A stretch of 51,000 nt of DNA from Adiantum capillus-veneris (GCA_014529385.2 CM043944.1:72349884-72400883), one strand, 5' to 3'; positions 12,186-25,200 are shown, counted from the stretch's first letter. Made by a program: numbers and translations. The notes: generated by a model from the letters alone, not told the origin.

Positions 12186-14452
12186 TACACTAGTTTCCAC
12201 AAAATTTGGATGAGTTTTTTCCCTTGCCTCTTGTAGGGTGACCCAATAATTTTTTCCCTTCTTCTACATTGGGATGGGTTCCAAGCCACTGCTACAACAC
12301 AAAAGGATAGTGCTGTGGTGGAAATAGTTATCATGAATGGCGGGAAAAGGTCAATTGTTGAACCTATTCCAGTTCTTTTCTTACCCTTGTCTCATAAGGA
12401 GCTAGAAAGAAAGCATGGTGATTTATTATCATTTTTCCTTCAACCATTATTGGTTGAGCTTGAAACATCCTTTCTAGATGGATTTGATGTTGATTATGCC
12501 GTGCCCAATGAAGCAATTTTCAATGGCCTTCAAGAGGGAACAAGTCTAAGATGTATATTGATGGTTTGTACCGGCGATCATCCTGCTCAGTGCAAACTAG
12601 GTCAAGTGAAAGATGGTGGAATGGCCTTTTGTAGGTGAGACAAGGCGATGGCAGAGTTAAGGCGAGATGGTAATGGTACACAACGTTATGTTTACTCAAA
12701 TAATAGATATCAAGGAAGACATCCTCCTGAGGAACGACATGTAGATGACTTGTGGAATAGTATTAGGATGTCCAAACGATGTAGAACAAAGGAGAAGGTG
12801 GAGGAGACTTTAAGAGATGGAGGTCTAGCAGGTGAATCGGTGTTGTGGAGACTCTTTCATCTCTATGGATTTGACATCTCGAGAGACCTTGTGTATGACG
12901 TCATGCATATACTACCTTTAAATCTCTTTCAAAAGTACATAAAGAGATTAATATCATTGGACTCTTCGCAATTCAAGAAGAAGATTGATGTTGCTGTTAA
13001 AGAGGTTGCAGACTCTATTCCAAGGCCTATCTTGCATGCGGGTAGATGGACAAAACGTGCCTCAACACAGTTCAAAATGTTTAAAGCAGAGGAATGCCAG
13101 AAATTCATTCAATGGTGTCCAAAGTCTAATTGTGGTATCATAGTTCAACCTATTGAGTGTTTGCGTTGCAAATTCTTTTGGCTTTGCACACAATCGGATG
13201 AGCATGAGATACTTTATGAAACTAGTTGTCTCAAAGTTCTCTCAAGGTTATTATCTCCAGGCAAGGTAGGGTGTGTCCCACAATGTCTTGAGAAGGGTGA
13301 CCTTGTCCTTGCAAGGCAGAGAGAAGATTTGAATACCAATGCATTTGTGAGAAGTGTGGATATTGACGAAAAAAAGGCACTTTTAACATGGAAAGATGAG
13401 CAACATGGAAAAGATTTGGTGGATTGGAGACACATATATAAGGTTATGCAAGGTATTATCTAGACAAAGATACATCTATCGTTACTTTTGTGTATTTAAC
13501 TACTTTTCTTGGAGTCATGCCTTTAATAATTTTTTTAATAATGGTTGTTGTAGGTTGTCATGCGCATTACAATGCGGAGGCGACTTGAATTTGGACTTCT
13601 AAGCAGCCTAATAAAACTAGTGTATTTGTGCTACCTAGTCTAGATTTTGTCAACCAATGTTAGATTGTACCTCATGTGGACTCCCTACATTGGCTAGATG
13701 TGGAATTTTCTGCAAGTCTATTTATTTCGATATGCAATCATTTATCTATGTCATGTTTATGGTCGACGTTTAAATCATATCAGCACATGTTGGCTACCTG
13801 GTTACTCAGGTTTCCAAGTTCAAGTTTTGATGTTTACTTTTATTTGAAAATTAATTTTTAGATGTATTTTATTTTTTGACAAGTTTTATACTATATGCAT
13901 CTTTCTAAAATCAATAATATTACTAATGTGTCAATGATAATCTTCTGTTGCAACTGTTAGAATCTTTTTGCAGCTCCTTATGCAGACAGTAGGAGATGAA
14001 TCAAGAGAGAAGCGCTAACAATTTTCGGAGCTTGCGTAGAGTATGACATTGTAGAGTTCATTGTGTTCATTGCACGATTCAATAATCTCCAATTTTGTGT
14101 GTTGTAGAAAGCTGTGTACTATCGTTGAACGTGTTTTTTTTTTTAATAAACTAGCAATTTATATGGATTCTGGTGTTGGTAAGTTGAAGCTACTCATGCC
14201 TAGCTTGCTATTTGATGTGTTGTTGCAGGAGACAAAGGGAATGTGGATTGTGTGGAGAAAATTTCTTTCTTTTAAAGTGGTGTTGGATATTTGTGTTGGT
14301 AACAAAAACTCTTTATGCTTAGCTTATTACCTGATATGTTGTTGGACACATTGTGAAGGTGGGTTGTGCATGGCCATGTGACTTTTAGGTGAGAAAGATG
14401 CTATATTTTGGAAGTACTTTCCACTGCTAAGCTATAACAGTAAGTGCATACA
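12186..14452 (+). repeat. Duplicated segment, copy 1 (partner 27360-30555)
   Basis: Near-identical to 27360-30555 from tacacta...tttccacaaaatttgg to cagtaagtgcata. Copy 1 lacks about 0.93 kb present in copy 2 at roughly 28296-29225. The homology covers coding exons, the 3' flank and non-coding sequence to 14452. Confidence 0.9.
12237..13463 (+). pseudogene. Transposase-like (TNP2/Transposase_21-like) gene, copy 1, internally deleted
   Basis: The open frame begins after a splice-acceptor-like TTGCCTCTTGTAG at 12236 and runs to TAG at 13461-13463. A CTGDHPAQC block followed by FCR resembles the Cys-rich segment of plant CACTA TNP2 transposases (usually DHPAQC...CRRC). It is followed by GESVLWRLFHLYGFD and the YDVMHILPLNLF motif, like the acidic 'D.MH' region of that family. 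A TGA interrupts the frame just after FCR (12638), where CGA (Arg) is expected. The segment encoding the middle of the protein is missing: IQWC is joined to PKSNCG, whereas copy 2 has about 0.93 kb between them. The C-terminal part (QCLEKGDLVLARQRED to MQGII) is open. Upstream exons were not found. It lies inside E1, so it was probably carried there. Family placement is by motif only. Confidence 0.6.
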
Positions 14453-16251
14453 TTGTGGAAAATTGATTGCTACTTTTAGCAAAACAGTGAATTCTTTGAA
14501 CACTTTGAGTGAAACTTTTCCTCTTAAGGGAAAAGTGAAACAAATGTTTGACTCATGTGACTTATGCTAGTCACATTTGTGAAAGATTTTCACACAAGTG
14601 AAACATTCCATAGGAAATTCCCACATCATTTGTCACAAGGGGAAAAACAATGGCTTGTGTGAAAAAGTGTCTGAATTTATTCTCATGTGTGATTTTCAAG
14701 TGTGAAAAAGTCTAAAAGCTGTGGAAGATGCATGTGTCGTGAACCCAAGGTCCAGTACAGATTGTATATTTCAGTGCAGATTTACCGTATAGAACATAGA
14801 TACCAATCAATGGTCATGGGTGAAAATGCGCATGTTGCTACTACGAAGTGCTCTTGTTTTTATTGGTGCTGATGACATGCAGAAAACCGTTGCTGAAGCA
14901 GATGGGTTAGCCTATTGGGAGAGAAATCTACCTGCTACTATCCATCCAGCATTCATGCCATCGTGATGCCTTTGAGTTCACAATAGTCTGGTTGGCACAA
15001 ATACCCCTCATACTGCAGCGCTGCCTATGTGTGTGTGTGTGTGCACGCAAACGCCTACTCATGCTCACAATGTCCTGCAACATGCATCGAACTGCCTTAC
15101 ATCCAGAGTCGACACTCAGCCATGCTGCAAAAGCAATCCGAGTGCATAGCCCAAGCGACTATTATTAGGCATGCGAGATTTGACAGGCCAACGCTAGTCA
15201 TCTGTATTTTTTTATTTAGTGCTGCTATAGACGTTGCATTAGTAGCACTAGCGAGCAGAGGTTATCTGTATGCAGGCAACTGCATCTACAAGAAATATAA
15301 GGTGCAACCCATAGGTGCCCAAGGAAGAATTTCGTAATAATCTTATGGTTTTGTTTAAAATAATGTCATCAATAGAAAATAGTAACAGTAATGCTATACT
15401 CAATTGATTTTCTTGGGATGAACATGATGACAAAGTTGAAATATTGCTGATAATGTTTTATCGTTGCTACCTTAATAGCAATTTGTGTTGTAGCTCCTCC
15501 TTGGTTGGACACACATAATGTTAGTTCACACCTCTCGTTGGCTGTTGGGTCAAGTTTGATGGCCCAGAGTCTTTGCACATGTTGAAAAATTGGACGCTTC
15601 ATCTGCAGCCACTCAAAATTGATTACTTTTTCTTCACTTCTACACCAAAAAATATTTAAAAGTGATTTTATTACCGGTTGCTCGTGATTGTCAACTAATC
15701 TTGTTATCAGTGATTACAGGTCTTTCTTTGTTATCAATTATGACCATGGTTCCTAATGATAGTTACAACGTCATGATGATTATGTACAGTGATAAAGTGG
15801 ATGCAAGGTATTTTGAACTTGCATGGTTACAACATGGACCTATGGTACTTTGACCTGCAATATGGTAGCGACATGGATCTATATTGTCATGTTTTTTATT
15901 TTTTAATAGAAAGCGTCTGTGATGCCAAGGTACGTGACACCGTGATGATTATTGGTATTTCAAAGTTTTTCTTTGTTGAAAGCGCCTCTAATGCCACCAT
16001 AATGCCATGCTACGTGAACCCATGATGATTATTCCTATTTCAAAGTTTTTCTAAGTGTCTATAATGTCATGGTACATAAACCATCATGATGATTTTCTGT
16101 AATGCCATGGTACGTAAATCCATGATGAGGATTGTTGTCAATTGAGATCTTGGGTGTCCCAATATGTTTATTACATGCTGTCTTTTGTATATATTTGTGC
16201 ACATGTGATTACGTCGATATTAGATTTGTTTCTATGTTATCTGCACATGTG
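14453..16251. other. No gene recognised; degenerate tandem repeats at 15915-16130
   Basis: Contains GTGTGAAAAAG-type words at 14510-14720, a (GT)n run near 15031, and three to four degraded units of about 40-70 bp at 15915-16130 built on ATGCCATGGTACGTRAA and CATGATGATTATT. Positions 16190-16251 resemble the internal sequence of E3, showing that E2 landed in family-internal DNA. Confidence 0.6.
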
Positions 16252-16256
16252 ATTGC

Positions 16257-16398
16257 TGTTGAGCTTATATGTGAAGCTACTCAATATATACATTCTCTAT
16301 ATATGGCACCCAGGTCCCCTCTATACATGCATCATCTCATGTGTGTATTCTACACACTTTGGCATTCTATTTCTGTGCTCTCTCTTTCTCTCTCAACA
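16257..16398 (+). repeat. E2 5' LTR
   Basis: 142 bp, TGTTG to CAACA. It shares with E1 the core TCTCTATATATGGCACCC plus GGTCCCCTCTATA, and with E3 the box TACACACTTTGG. It ends in a short CT-rich tract. Confidence 0.95.
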
Positions 16399-17086
16399 TG
16401 GTATGAGAGTGAGACGTTTTTGTTTTCGATTTTTCTCCTCATTGATCATTGAAAATGATTTTGCAAAAACTACTCTTCTCGTAATTGAATTTTTCTCCTA
16501 ATTGAGATTGATTTTGCAGAAAATAGCTTGCTGAGGCACTGGAATTGATGTGGTCTACAACTTTGCAGATGAAAGTTTTTTCAAATTCTGCATTGATTTT
16601 GAGTTATCGTTTGCAGACTGCGTACATGCCTGAAAAGCAACTTTCGTTTTTGGTTTTTCTATTTTTATGCTAATTGAGAATGATTTTGTAGAAACTATTC
16701 GCTCGAGCCATCGGAATTGATGTGATGTACAACTTTGCAGAAGAAACTTTCTCTAAATTCTGCACCGATTTTGGGTTATCGTTCTCGTACTGCGAATATG
16801 TTTGAAAAGCAAATTTTACTATCTGCTTTTGATTTTCCTCATAACTGAAAACTTCTCAATTATATTTTCTCTTCATCAATCATATATTTGTTACTGACGT
16901 AACTTTGCTGCAGAAGCCAGTTACATATCGTTCCCATTCAGTCGAGCCGTTGATGATCGTCCAAATTCTATCGAGCTAGTGTTGGTACATGATCTTTTGT
17001 TATATGATATACTCGTTCATTGATTCTCGTATAATTATTATTTTAGAGATATAGTTTACATCGTGTTATTGATAATCTCTCGTTGA

Positions 17087-17480
17087 TACCATAGTGATTT
17101 TGATGGTACCATGATGATGTTTTGTTACTACTTTGGTCATGGTGATTTTTGCTGATACCATGATGATATTTCGTTGATACCATGGTTATTCTTGGTGATG
17201 CCATGATGATATTTCATTGATTCCATGGTTAGTCTTGGTCATATCATGATGTTGTTTCGTTGATTCCATGGTTATTCTCGGTGATACCATGATGTTGTTT
17301 CATTGATACCATGGTTATTCTCGGTGATACCATTATGTTGTTTCGTTGATATAGTGATTATTCTCAGTGATATCATGGTGTTTCGTTGATACCATGGTTA
17401 TTCTTGGTGATACCATGACGTTGTTTCGTTGATACAATGATTATTCTATGATGCTTTTCGTTGATACCATAATGATTTAT
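17087..17480 (+). repeat. ~43-bp degenerate tandem array containing TGATACCA
   Basis: Repeats of a half-unit TTGATACCATGGTTATT followed by GGTGATACCATGATGTTG. I count nine exact TGATACCA octamers between 17087 and 17480, plus variants such as TGATTCCA and TGATACAA. The array lies in the E2 interior and has no reading frame. Confidence 0.85.
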
Positions 17481-17958
17481 TCATTTTTATTGATACAATG
17501 ATGATATTTTGTTAATACTTTGATGATACTCATTGATATCACTACGTTGAAAAATGTCGTTTTATGTAGTATATACACATGTCATTTGCATCACGTAATC
17601 ACGCATCTTTTACTTTTACGTTCATACTTATATGTTGTCGTACGTATATATGTCGTCAAAAGAGTGGCGTCGCGAACCATCTCTTATGGCATTGTGAATC
17701 TAATTATTTCACTAACGATGCTAATAATTTTCATGACTATGTTTTTTGAGTCTACGATCTATGTAGGATTGATCAAAGAATTGACTTCATGAAGACAAAC
17801 TCGGTGACAATAAAAGATTTATGAAGACATGTTTGGTCATGCCATATTGATGACAAGCTACACAACAGATTCACGGAGACACTTCTGATTACGAGCTAAT
17901 CGATAGTCTTTACACCTCTTTATTGAACGTTTGTATTCATTATTGTATTTGATAGGAT

Positions 17959-18050
17959 AGGAGTAATGTAACTCCTCATAAAACATTCATTAAAGGAGTG
18001 ATGTAGCTCCTCATAAAATATTCATTGTAAAAGGAGTGATGTAGCTCCTC
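17959..18050 (+). repeat. Three copies of a small hairpin, AGGAG...CTCCT
   Basis: AGGAGTGATGTAGCTCCT (first copy AGGAGTAATGTAACTCCT) starts at 17959, 17994 and 18032, with a period of 35-38 bp. Each can form a 5-bp stem with an 8-base loop. The same motif is at 18599 in E1 and, on the minus strand, near 36332 and 36413 in E3. Confidence 0.8.
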
Positions 18051-18175
18051 ATTAACATTTGTACATTCAATGATTTTTATAATATAATGGTGGGTGTATA
18101 TAGAGCTGTGGGTTTTTCCCTTGATCCCCGAAGGGTTTTTTCATCCACAGTTAGGGACCCTTATTTGAGCGGGGG

Positions 18176-18317
18176 TGTTGAGCTTATATGTGAAGCTACT
18201 CAATATATGGCTTCTCTATATATGGCACCCAGGTCCCCTCTATATATACATCATCTCATGTGTGTATTCTACACACTTTGGGGTTCTATTTCTGTGCTCT
18301 CTCTTTCTCTCTCAACA
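18176..18317 (+). repeat. E2 3' LTR
   Basis: 142 bp, same boundaries as the 5' copy, with about seven differences. It is preceded by GAGCGGGGG and followed by the ATTGC duplication. Confidence 0.95.
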
Positions 18318-18744
18318 ATTGCATCGGCATTACGTTTTTTTCTATGTCGTCTCTAGAGCGGCATCGCAAACCGTCTCTAAGGACAATGCGATGTGGTTAT
18401 TTCTAACCTTCACGTCTCAATACGTTTCTTGAGTTGAGATTGTTTACAGGATGAAAGTCACGTCAAGTAGTGTGTACCCTCAAAGATAATCAAGCTGCTT
18501 AAAGACATTGAAGCTTCTCAAAGATATTGAGGAATTTACATCAATTAAATTGTATATATAGGGTTGTTAAAGACCCTTGAAAGGACATATTGTAAAACAG
18601 GAGTGATGTAGCTCCTTTGAACAATGTAAATGTATATTTTAAAATATTTTAATATAGCGATGGGTATATATAGAGATGTGGGTTTTTCCCTTGAGCCCCC
18701 CAGGATTTTTTCATCCACCATTAGGGACCTCATTTGAGTGGGGG

Positions 18745-18855
18745 TGTTGAGCTATATATAGTATCTCTATATATAGCACCCTGATCCCCTCTATATAAAC
18801 TCATCTCGTGTGATCATTTTTGACACACTTTTGGGGGTTTGCAGATCTAGAGTCG

Positions 18856-18895
<40 letters not shown>

Positions 18896-18932
18896 TCTCA
18901 TCTGACATCTCGGTCTTCCTCCCTCGTCAATA
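18745..18932 (+). repeat. E1 3' LTR
   Basis: 188 bp. Starts TGTTGAGCTATATATAG right after the polypurine tract GAGTGGGGG (18736-18744) and ends CGTCAATA, where the last dinucleotide has changed from CA to TA. The GAACT duplication follows. Confidence 0.85.
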
Positions 18933-18937
18933 GAACT

Positions 18938-21784
18938 TGTCCAATAAGGCTTAGCAACTTGTGGGTTTCTTTCCTTGAAAATAGAACTATGATGAGCGAG
19001 ATCAAACTGTGACCCTCAACACCTATAGAGTGATTGTATATTAGCTAGGTCATATCCCTACAGTTGCTACTCCGAGAGACACAATCAATGCTGCAAATAA
19101 TAATAGATCGTATCTAGTTGGAATCTTATTCACACAACTGAATCTCAAAATGATCATATCGCTCCTTAAAACATAAGTAAATGATTTCTAACACCCAATA
19201 GAAATTAGTCATACTAGATTTTCTTGGGTTTGTAACAAGAGATTACCTATGTTAAGGCTCTCTTAGTCTATTCATGTTGTTCCATGAACTATTTGCGTGA
19301 TAGCAAGGCCATGCCTATTTGCTATCCATAGAAAGAATCATCTTTATTGTTACCACCTTGTGCACAAAAATTGCGCATCGCTATAATCATATACAACGAT
19401 CTTTACACAATAGAGTAATATTTTTCAAATGAAATGTTAAAGACATAAATACAAATAGAACCTGAAATTGTGTAACCTAGTCGCCCCTTTGAGAGCAGTT
19501 TTCTTCACTTGAGTCTACCTTGTACCCATGTATACTAAGAAAAAATAGGTAGATATATTGCCATGTTTCCCCAAGTTCGTATGCTACTAGCATATTCCAA
19601 ACTTTGGAAGCTTCTAGGAAATATGCCCTAAAGTGGAGCCTTGCTTTGCGTAAGTTCAATTAAAAAGATGAGAAAAAATAGAGCTTGAGTGTTCATAGAA
19701 AATAGATGCTCTTATTGACATAGAGATTATCAGAATACAAGAAGATTAACCCTGTCGAGCTTGAAGAGAGAATCGGCATTGCTAAAGCATACATCTTATC
19801 GAGAGTGCCCAATCTTGAAATAGATAGCTCAGGAAGCTTAGCTATCAAAGTTGATCTTAGTTGCCAAATGATGCTTGACGATTTTTGGAAACACCACCCT
19901 TGGCATTGGAAGTCGTAGCACTATGTAGTATGGTGGTCGATGTTGGATTCAACTCTTAGATGGGGACGTCCATATTCATCCAATGTGATTCATGTATATA
20001 TTTTTCTTACACTTGGGAAAATTGTACTTGCTTTGGAGTGACCCTACACCCAATGCATATAGATATATATGGAGTTGTGCTCTTGTAAGCCTTGATTTTC
20101 CCATCCGCTTGACAAGACGAAGAGGATAAATTAAGGAGGTATTGGACGACATAACACACAAGTCAGTTCCTTGAGTATCTTTATATGGAGCCTTGCTCCC
20201 ATACTGCATCTTATGGGAGTGTCAAATTAAACAGAGTCAAACAAAAATTAACCCCATCAATTATCGACTTTTTTGAGTAATATACTATACTAGGAGCATA
20301 ACAATACCTACAGTATTGGAATAAACAAAGCATACTTGAGTTTCCCAATACTACCTGTATGCACCAGTTACTAGTTAACTTTCAAACCCATCAAATTTGG
20401 TTTGCTGACAATGTCTTGATCCTTATCATTCTTGATATCATTAGTTTAGAAAACTTGCCTAGGATTCATGTCCAAAAAAATTGGAAACTCTGAACAAGAG
20501 AAATAGGTGCAACCTTGTCGAGTACCTTATTGGTACAAGTTGCACGCCATGCAAGACTTTCTATTACTACTAGGAAACCTTGGCTACAAGCATCACCTAT
20601 GATTAATTAACCAATTTTTTTTTGAAAAATATCACCTTTTGTTACTTGAGGAACGTTATAGAAGCCTCAAATATCACCTTTTGTTACTTGAGGAACATTA
20701 TAGAAGCCTCAAATTCTAAGGTAGGTAGAACAACAAAGAGTTGTGATGCCAAACCCTTGACACCTCTTATCAAGGGTAACAAAAGACCTTGCCATTGCAT
20801 CATCACAACCTTGTCATGCTTTACTTTGGACAATTCTGCAAAACATATTACAATGTAGAAATAAAATTGCTAATTCAAACGTACTTATCAATCCGCCTTG
20901 AAAGGTACAAGATATGACCTCCTTGAGAGCTATGCTGATAAAAACTTGGTCGCCATAAACCCTTGCTATTGGATCTTGTGAGACTGCAAGATATTGAAAT
21001 TGCATGGAACCAGAACCACAAGCAGTACCACTTTCTACAAATAATTGACAACAATCAAAACATAAAAATCTAAATAAATTGTACCAGATGAGATTCAACT
21101 TGACTTCATTGTTGGATTGAGTCAAAAGATTGATAGATTATTGCATGTCAACGCTTCTCAATGGCCAGCACCATGCCTCTTGCACGGATTTTGTAGGAGT
21201 TTTATACTTTCTTGTGACCTTGTCTTTACTCTTTTACAAAATTTGAGGTGAGCGTTGGATCGATCTTATCTCGCTGCAAACACCATATTAGTCAATTTGG
21301 GAATCTCCCAATTTCCACTTTCAAAAAGAGCTTAAGATTTGATCACATGGACAAATCTTAGCCAAAGTTTTGAGAGCATGGCTTGAAAGATCTTTTCAAG
21401 TACTACCATATGGAAGGCTTTTTTCTTAAAAAATAAATTGAGATTTGTCTATATAGTCAAATATTCAAGACATTGGTGATTTCCAAATTAGCTATAAAGT
21501 CTCAAACTCTCTACATAAGGTGTTTGCAAGTTTTTTCCTCTTTGGTGGACGTACCCATTGCAATTCTGTAGGTTTTTTCCTCCTTGGTAGCTATCACTTG
21601 TTGTCTCCATGCACATGCTCTTCAAATATAGTCTAGCTAGCTCTAGCCGTGGGCTTTGGCCCTTAACTAAGGGTGCCTTTTTCTGCTAAAAAAACATTTG
21701 GATTTCTTTTTTTTTTTCTCTGCAAGACATGGCAACACTCACAGCAATGTGCAGGTGGAAGGGGAAGGGTACACCGGTTGCATG
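18938..21784. other. No gene recognised; 42-bp tandem pair at 20629-20712
   Basis: DNA outside E1. A 42-bp unit (atatcaccttttgttacttg...) is repeated at 20629 and 20671. Frames are short and contradictory on the two strands, and no protein family was recognised. Confidence 0.5.
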
Positions 21785-21793
21785 TGTTGAGAT

Positions 21794-21865
<72 letters not shown>

Positions 21866-21975
21866 GACAAGAGACACACCATGTATGCTCCCAAAGACTG
21901 ATTCATATTGAGGACAAGATACATATATATAGGTGAGACCAAGCTGAGTAGAGTGAGCCATATATAGATCCAACA
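21785..21975 (-). repeat. E4 Copia 3' LTR
   Basis: 191 bp, minus strand TGTTGGATCTATATATGG through a (CT)n tract to CTACATCTCAACA. Just upstream in transcription order, plus-strand cccccactc (21976-21984) is the polypurine tract GAGTGGGGG seen in E1. A TATA-like CACCTATATATA is present. The left flank is GCATG. Confidence 0.85.
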
Positions 21976-22206
21976 CCCCCACTCAAACAAAGGTCTCCAG
22001 CTTTGGATGAAAAAACCCTTGGGGAGTTTAAGGGAAAAAACCAAGCCCCTATACAATGTGAAAATATGAACCAATGATGATGATGTGAAAGTGAATTGTG
22101 CATCTATGTACAAATATACAAGTGACTCAAAGATCACAATGTGCAGATGTGGAGTGTGCATAGTGCATGGTACCTAAAGGATTACAATGTCATATGTACA
22201 AAGCTA

Positions 22207-25200
22207 TTACAATAGCAAAGAAGCTAATCTAGAAAGAGTGAGGCCGAAGCAACTCCAAGCTCCAAGCGCAAGAGGATAAAACGTGACTCCAAGATCCACC
22301 ATATCAAATGCAGAAGACAATAATTTTTTCACTTGTTGAAGAAATCCTAAATCATTCGAAACAAGGATGGAATCATCCACATAAAGAGCAAGAATCACAA
22401 AACTGCTACCTTGGCATTTTATATATAAGTTGGGGTCTGAAGAGCAAGAGATGAATCTTTTAGAGGTGAGAAAAAGATCAACTTTTGTATACCAGGCTCG
22501 CGAAGCTTGTTTGAGACCATATAGTGCCTTATGGAGTTGAGCAACAAGGTCTTCTTTACCTGGAATAGAAAACCCTTCTGGTTGTTCCATATAAATTTCC
22601 TCTTCCAAATCACCATTAAGAAAAGTAGTTCGCACATCCATTTGATGAGCTTCTAAATCAAATTGAACAACAAATTCCCATAAAACTCAAACACTTGTAA
22701 TGTGAACAACTGGTGAAAAGGTATCTTGATAATCAACACCAGCTACTTGGGAGTAACTTTTTGCAACTAAACGTGCCTTGAACTTGTCAAAAGATCCATC
22801 TGATTTTACTTTTGTCTTATACACCCACTACTTACACTTAATAGCTGTAGGACCAGGAGGTAATTCAGTTAGTATCCATGTACCTTTAGAGATAAGGGAA
22901 TCGTACTTTGCTTCCATAGCCTCTTTCTATTGATCCTTTTGTGGTGAAGAGATAGCTTCATCATAAGTAACGGGATATTTAGAAGTAGAAAAAGCATTAT
23001 CAACAATATCATCATCATAAACATGACATGAGCCATGTTCAAAATCAATAGGCAGATCAACAAGAATATCAATATCATCATTGACAGCATTTGGAATGGA
23101 TGGTTGTGAAGAAGAAAGTTTCTCTATAGGATGAGTTTCATCATCTAAAGAAATGGAAAATCATAAAGAAATGATTTAGTATCATCAGAATCATCCATAA
23201 ACCATGAGTCTCACATAACCTGTTCGTTAAAAGTAGCATCACGATTCACAATTACTTTCTTGGAGGAAGGGTCATAGAATTTGTAGCCTTTGGAAGTGTC
23301 ATAATATCCAATAAAAATAACTTTAAGACCAAGAGCATCAAGCTTTGTTCGTGTTTCTTTGGGAACATGAATATAAGCAATACATCCAAAGGTTCTGAAA
23401 TGAGATACAGAAGGAATGTCACCTGTCCATGTTGTGATGGGTATCTTACCAGAGGGTGTAGTAGTAGGAAGATGACTCCGAATAAATATTGTTGTCAAAG
23501 TAGCTTCAACCCAAAAAACACGAGATAAACCAGAATGAATCAGCATACATCTTACAACATTGAGAATAGTGCGATTCTTTCGTTTTGCAACGCCGTTCTG
23601 TTGAGGTGAATATGGAATAATGTGTTCATGATGAATTCCACTGTCAACACAGTAATTCACAAACTCTCGAGAAACATATTCGCCTACATTGTCACTACGA
23701 AGCTTCTTAAGGCGACCAGTTTGAAGTTCCGTAGCCTTGTGGAATTGTTTGAAAGCAGATAAGGCCTCAGATTTTTGTCTAAGTAAAAGTATAGTCGTAT
23801 ACCGTGAGAAATCATCAATGAAAGTAATGAAGTAGCGATATTGTGATCTCGAAGAAGGTAGAGGTCCACATATATCAGTATGAACAAGATCCAATATGTC
23901 ACGAGAATGAGTTGTATTTGAAAGAGGAAAGGGTTTACAATTAGGTTTCCCAAGAGCACAAAACTCACAAATTCCCATATGGGGATGAGCTTTAAGATCC
24001 ATGCCATGAACAAGATCACGACGCTAAAGATCAAGGAGTTTTGAGAAATCAGCATGAACAAAACGGTGATGCCATACTTTGCAATCATGATCACATGGAG
24101 CAGTAACAACATTTGCTATAGCATGATTGAGAGAGAGTTCAAACAAATTACCGTTTCGAGGAGCAGTGGCTATAGTCTCTCATCTTTCTCAATTCGGCAT
24201 TTGGTATGATCAAATCCAACAAAGAGATCAAGATCAACAAGTCTTGCAACTGAAAGAAGATTACGTTGAAGATCTGGTACATGTAATACTCCTTGTAAAA
24301 TTCGAGTGGAAGAAGATAAGGTACCAAGATATAAATCTCCAATATCCTTTACTTGACCAAGTCCTATCATCAGCAAGATAAACAACATGTTGAACTGGTA
24401 GTGGATGATAGTTATGGAGCCACTTAGACTGATATGTCATATTTCCTGTAGCACCAGAATCAACAATAAAAAGTGAACCATCACGTACATGAAGTATTCT
24501 ATCTGGAGCAACTGAACATAGGACGCAGTTTGTTTTTGGTACAATGTTTTTTCGATGTTCAGTAGCATATGCTCTATTACGATTTGTGTCGAATTGATGC
24601 TTATAGCACATATGAGTGGGATGATCACAAGAAGAGGAAGCAGAGTCTCTAGATAAACGTGGTTGTTTCATGGTAATATTGTGTTCTTCATCATATTGAT
24701 GTGCCTAACAATCATCTTCAGTATGGCCATTTCTATTGCAGTAAGAACATTGCTTACTAGGAAATTTGAGATGAGAGAAAATATTACCACGACGGCCACC
24801 TTTGCGGTTTCCTCTTTCAAACGGACGCCTTCGAGCATGAAAAACATGTTCCATCTGTTGTGACTTAGTCTCCTCTTGTGAAATCATAGCTGTATCATGA
24901 CCAGCATTACGTCGTTCTTGACGTTTTCAATATTCAATTAAAGACATGCAGGCTTGGTCGATTTGGTCGAAATCAAGACCATATTTATTAGAGAGAATAG
25001 TAACAATGTTATCATAAGAGGAGTCATTCACCGTATCAAGCAGAAGTGTAATCAGTTGTTTTGATGGAACGGGATCACCAGCAACAGCAAGTTGATTAAT
25101 AATAGATTTGAAAGACTCAATATGTCCCGTCATGGCAGTACCAACTTCATATTGTAGTTTGTTAAGAAACCCTCTCAAATAAAGTATTTCTGTAACATAT

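Larger units (their letters stand above)
16257..18317 (+). mobile_element. E2: TRIM/SMART-like non-coding LTR element nested in E1
   Basis: Two 142-bp LTRs (16257-16398 and 18176-18317) are about 95% identical and both run TGTTGAGC...CTCAACA. A PBS TGGTATGAGAG starts at 16399, one change from the initiator tRNA-Met PBS. A polypurine tract GAGCGGGGG ends at 18175. The 5-bp ATTGC flanks both sides exactly (16252-16256 and 18318-18322). The 1777-bp interior encodes no protein I can support, so movement must depend on enzymes supplied in trans. The flanks on both sides are E1/E3-type internal sequence, so E2 inserted into E1 after E1 formed. Confidence 0.95.

Noticed and set aside
13396-13861. 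Small ORFs after the transposase-like gene (also 29502-29967 in copy 2)
   Set aside because: They are in the 3' flank, differ between copies by unselected changes, and overlap the end of the gene in another frame.
22869-23090. 73-codon Leu/Met-rich ORF resembling membrane segments
   Set aside because: It is a wrong-frame reading of the Copia integrase-RT linker region.
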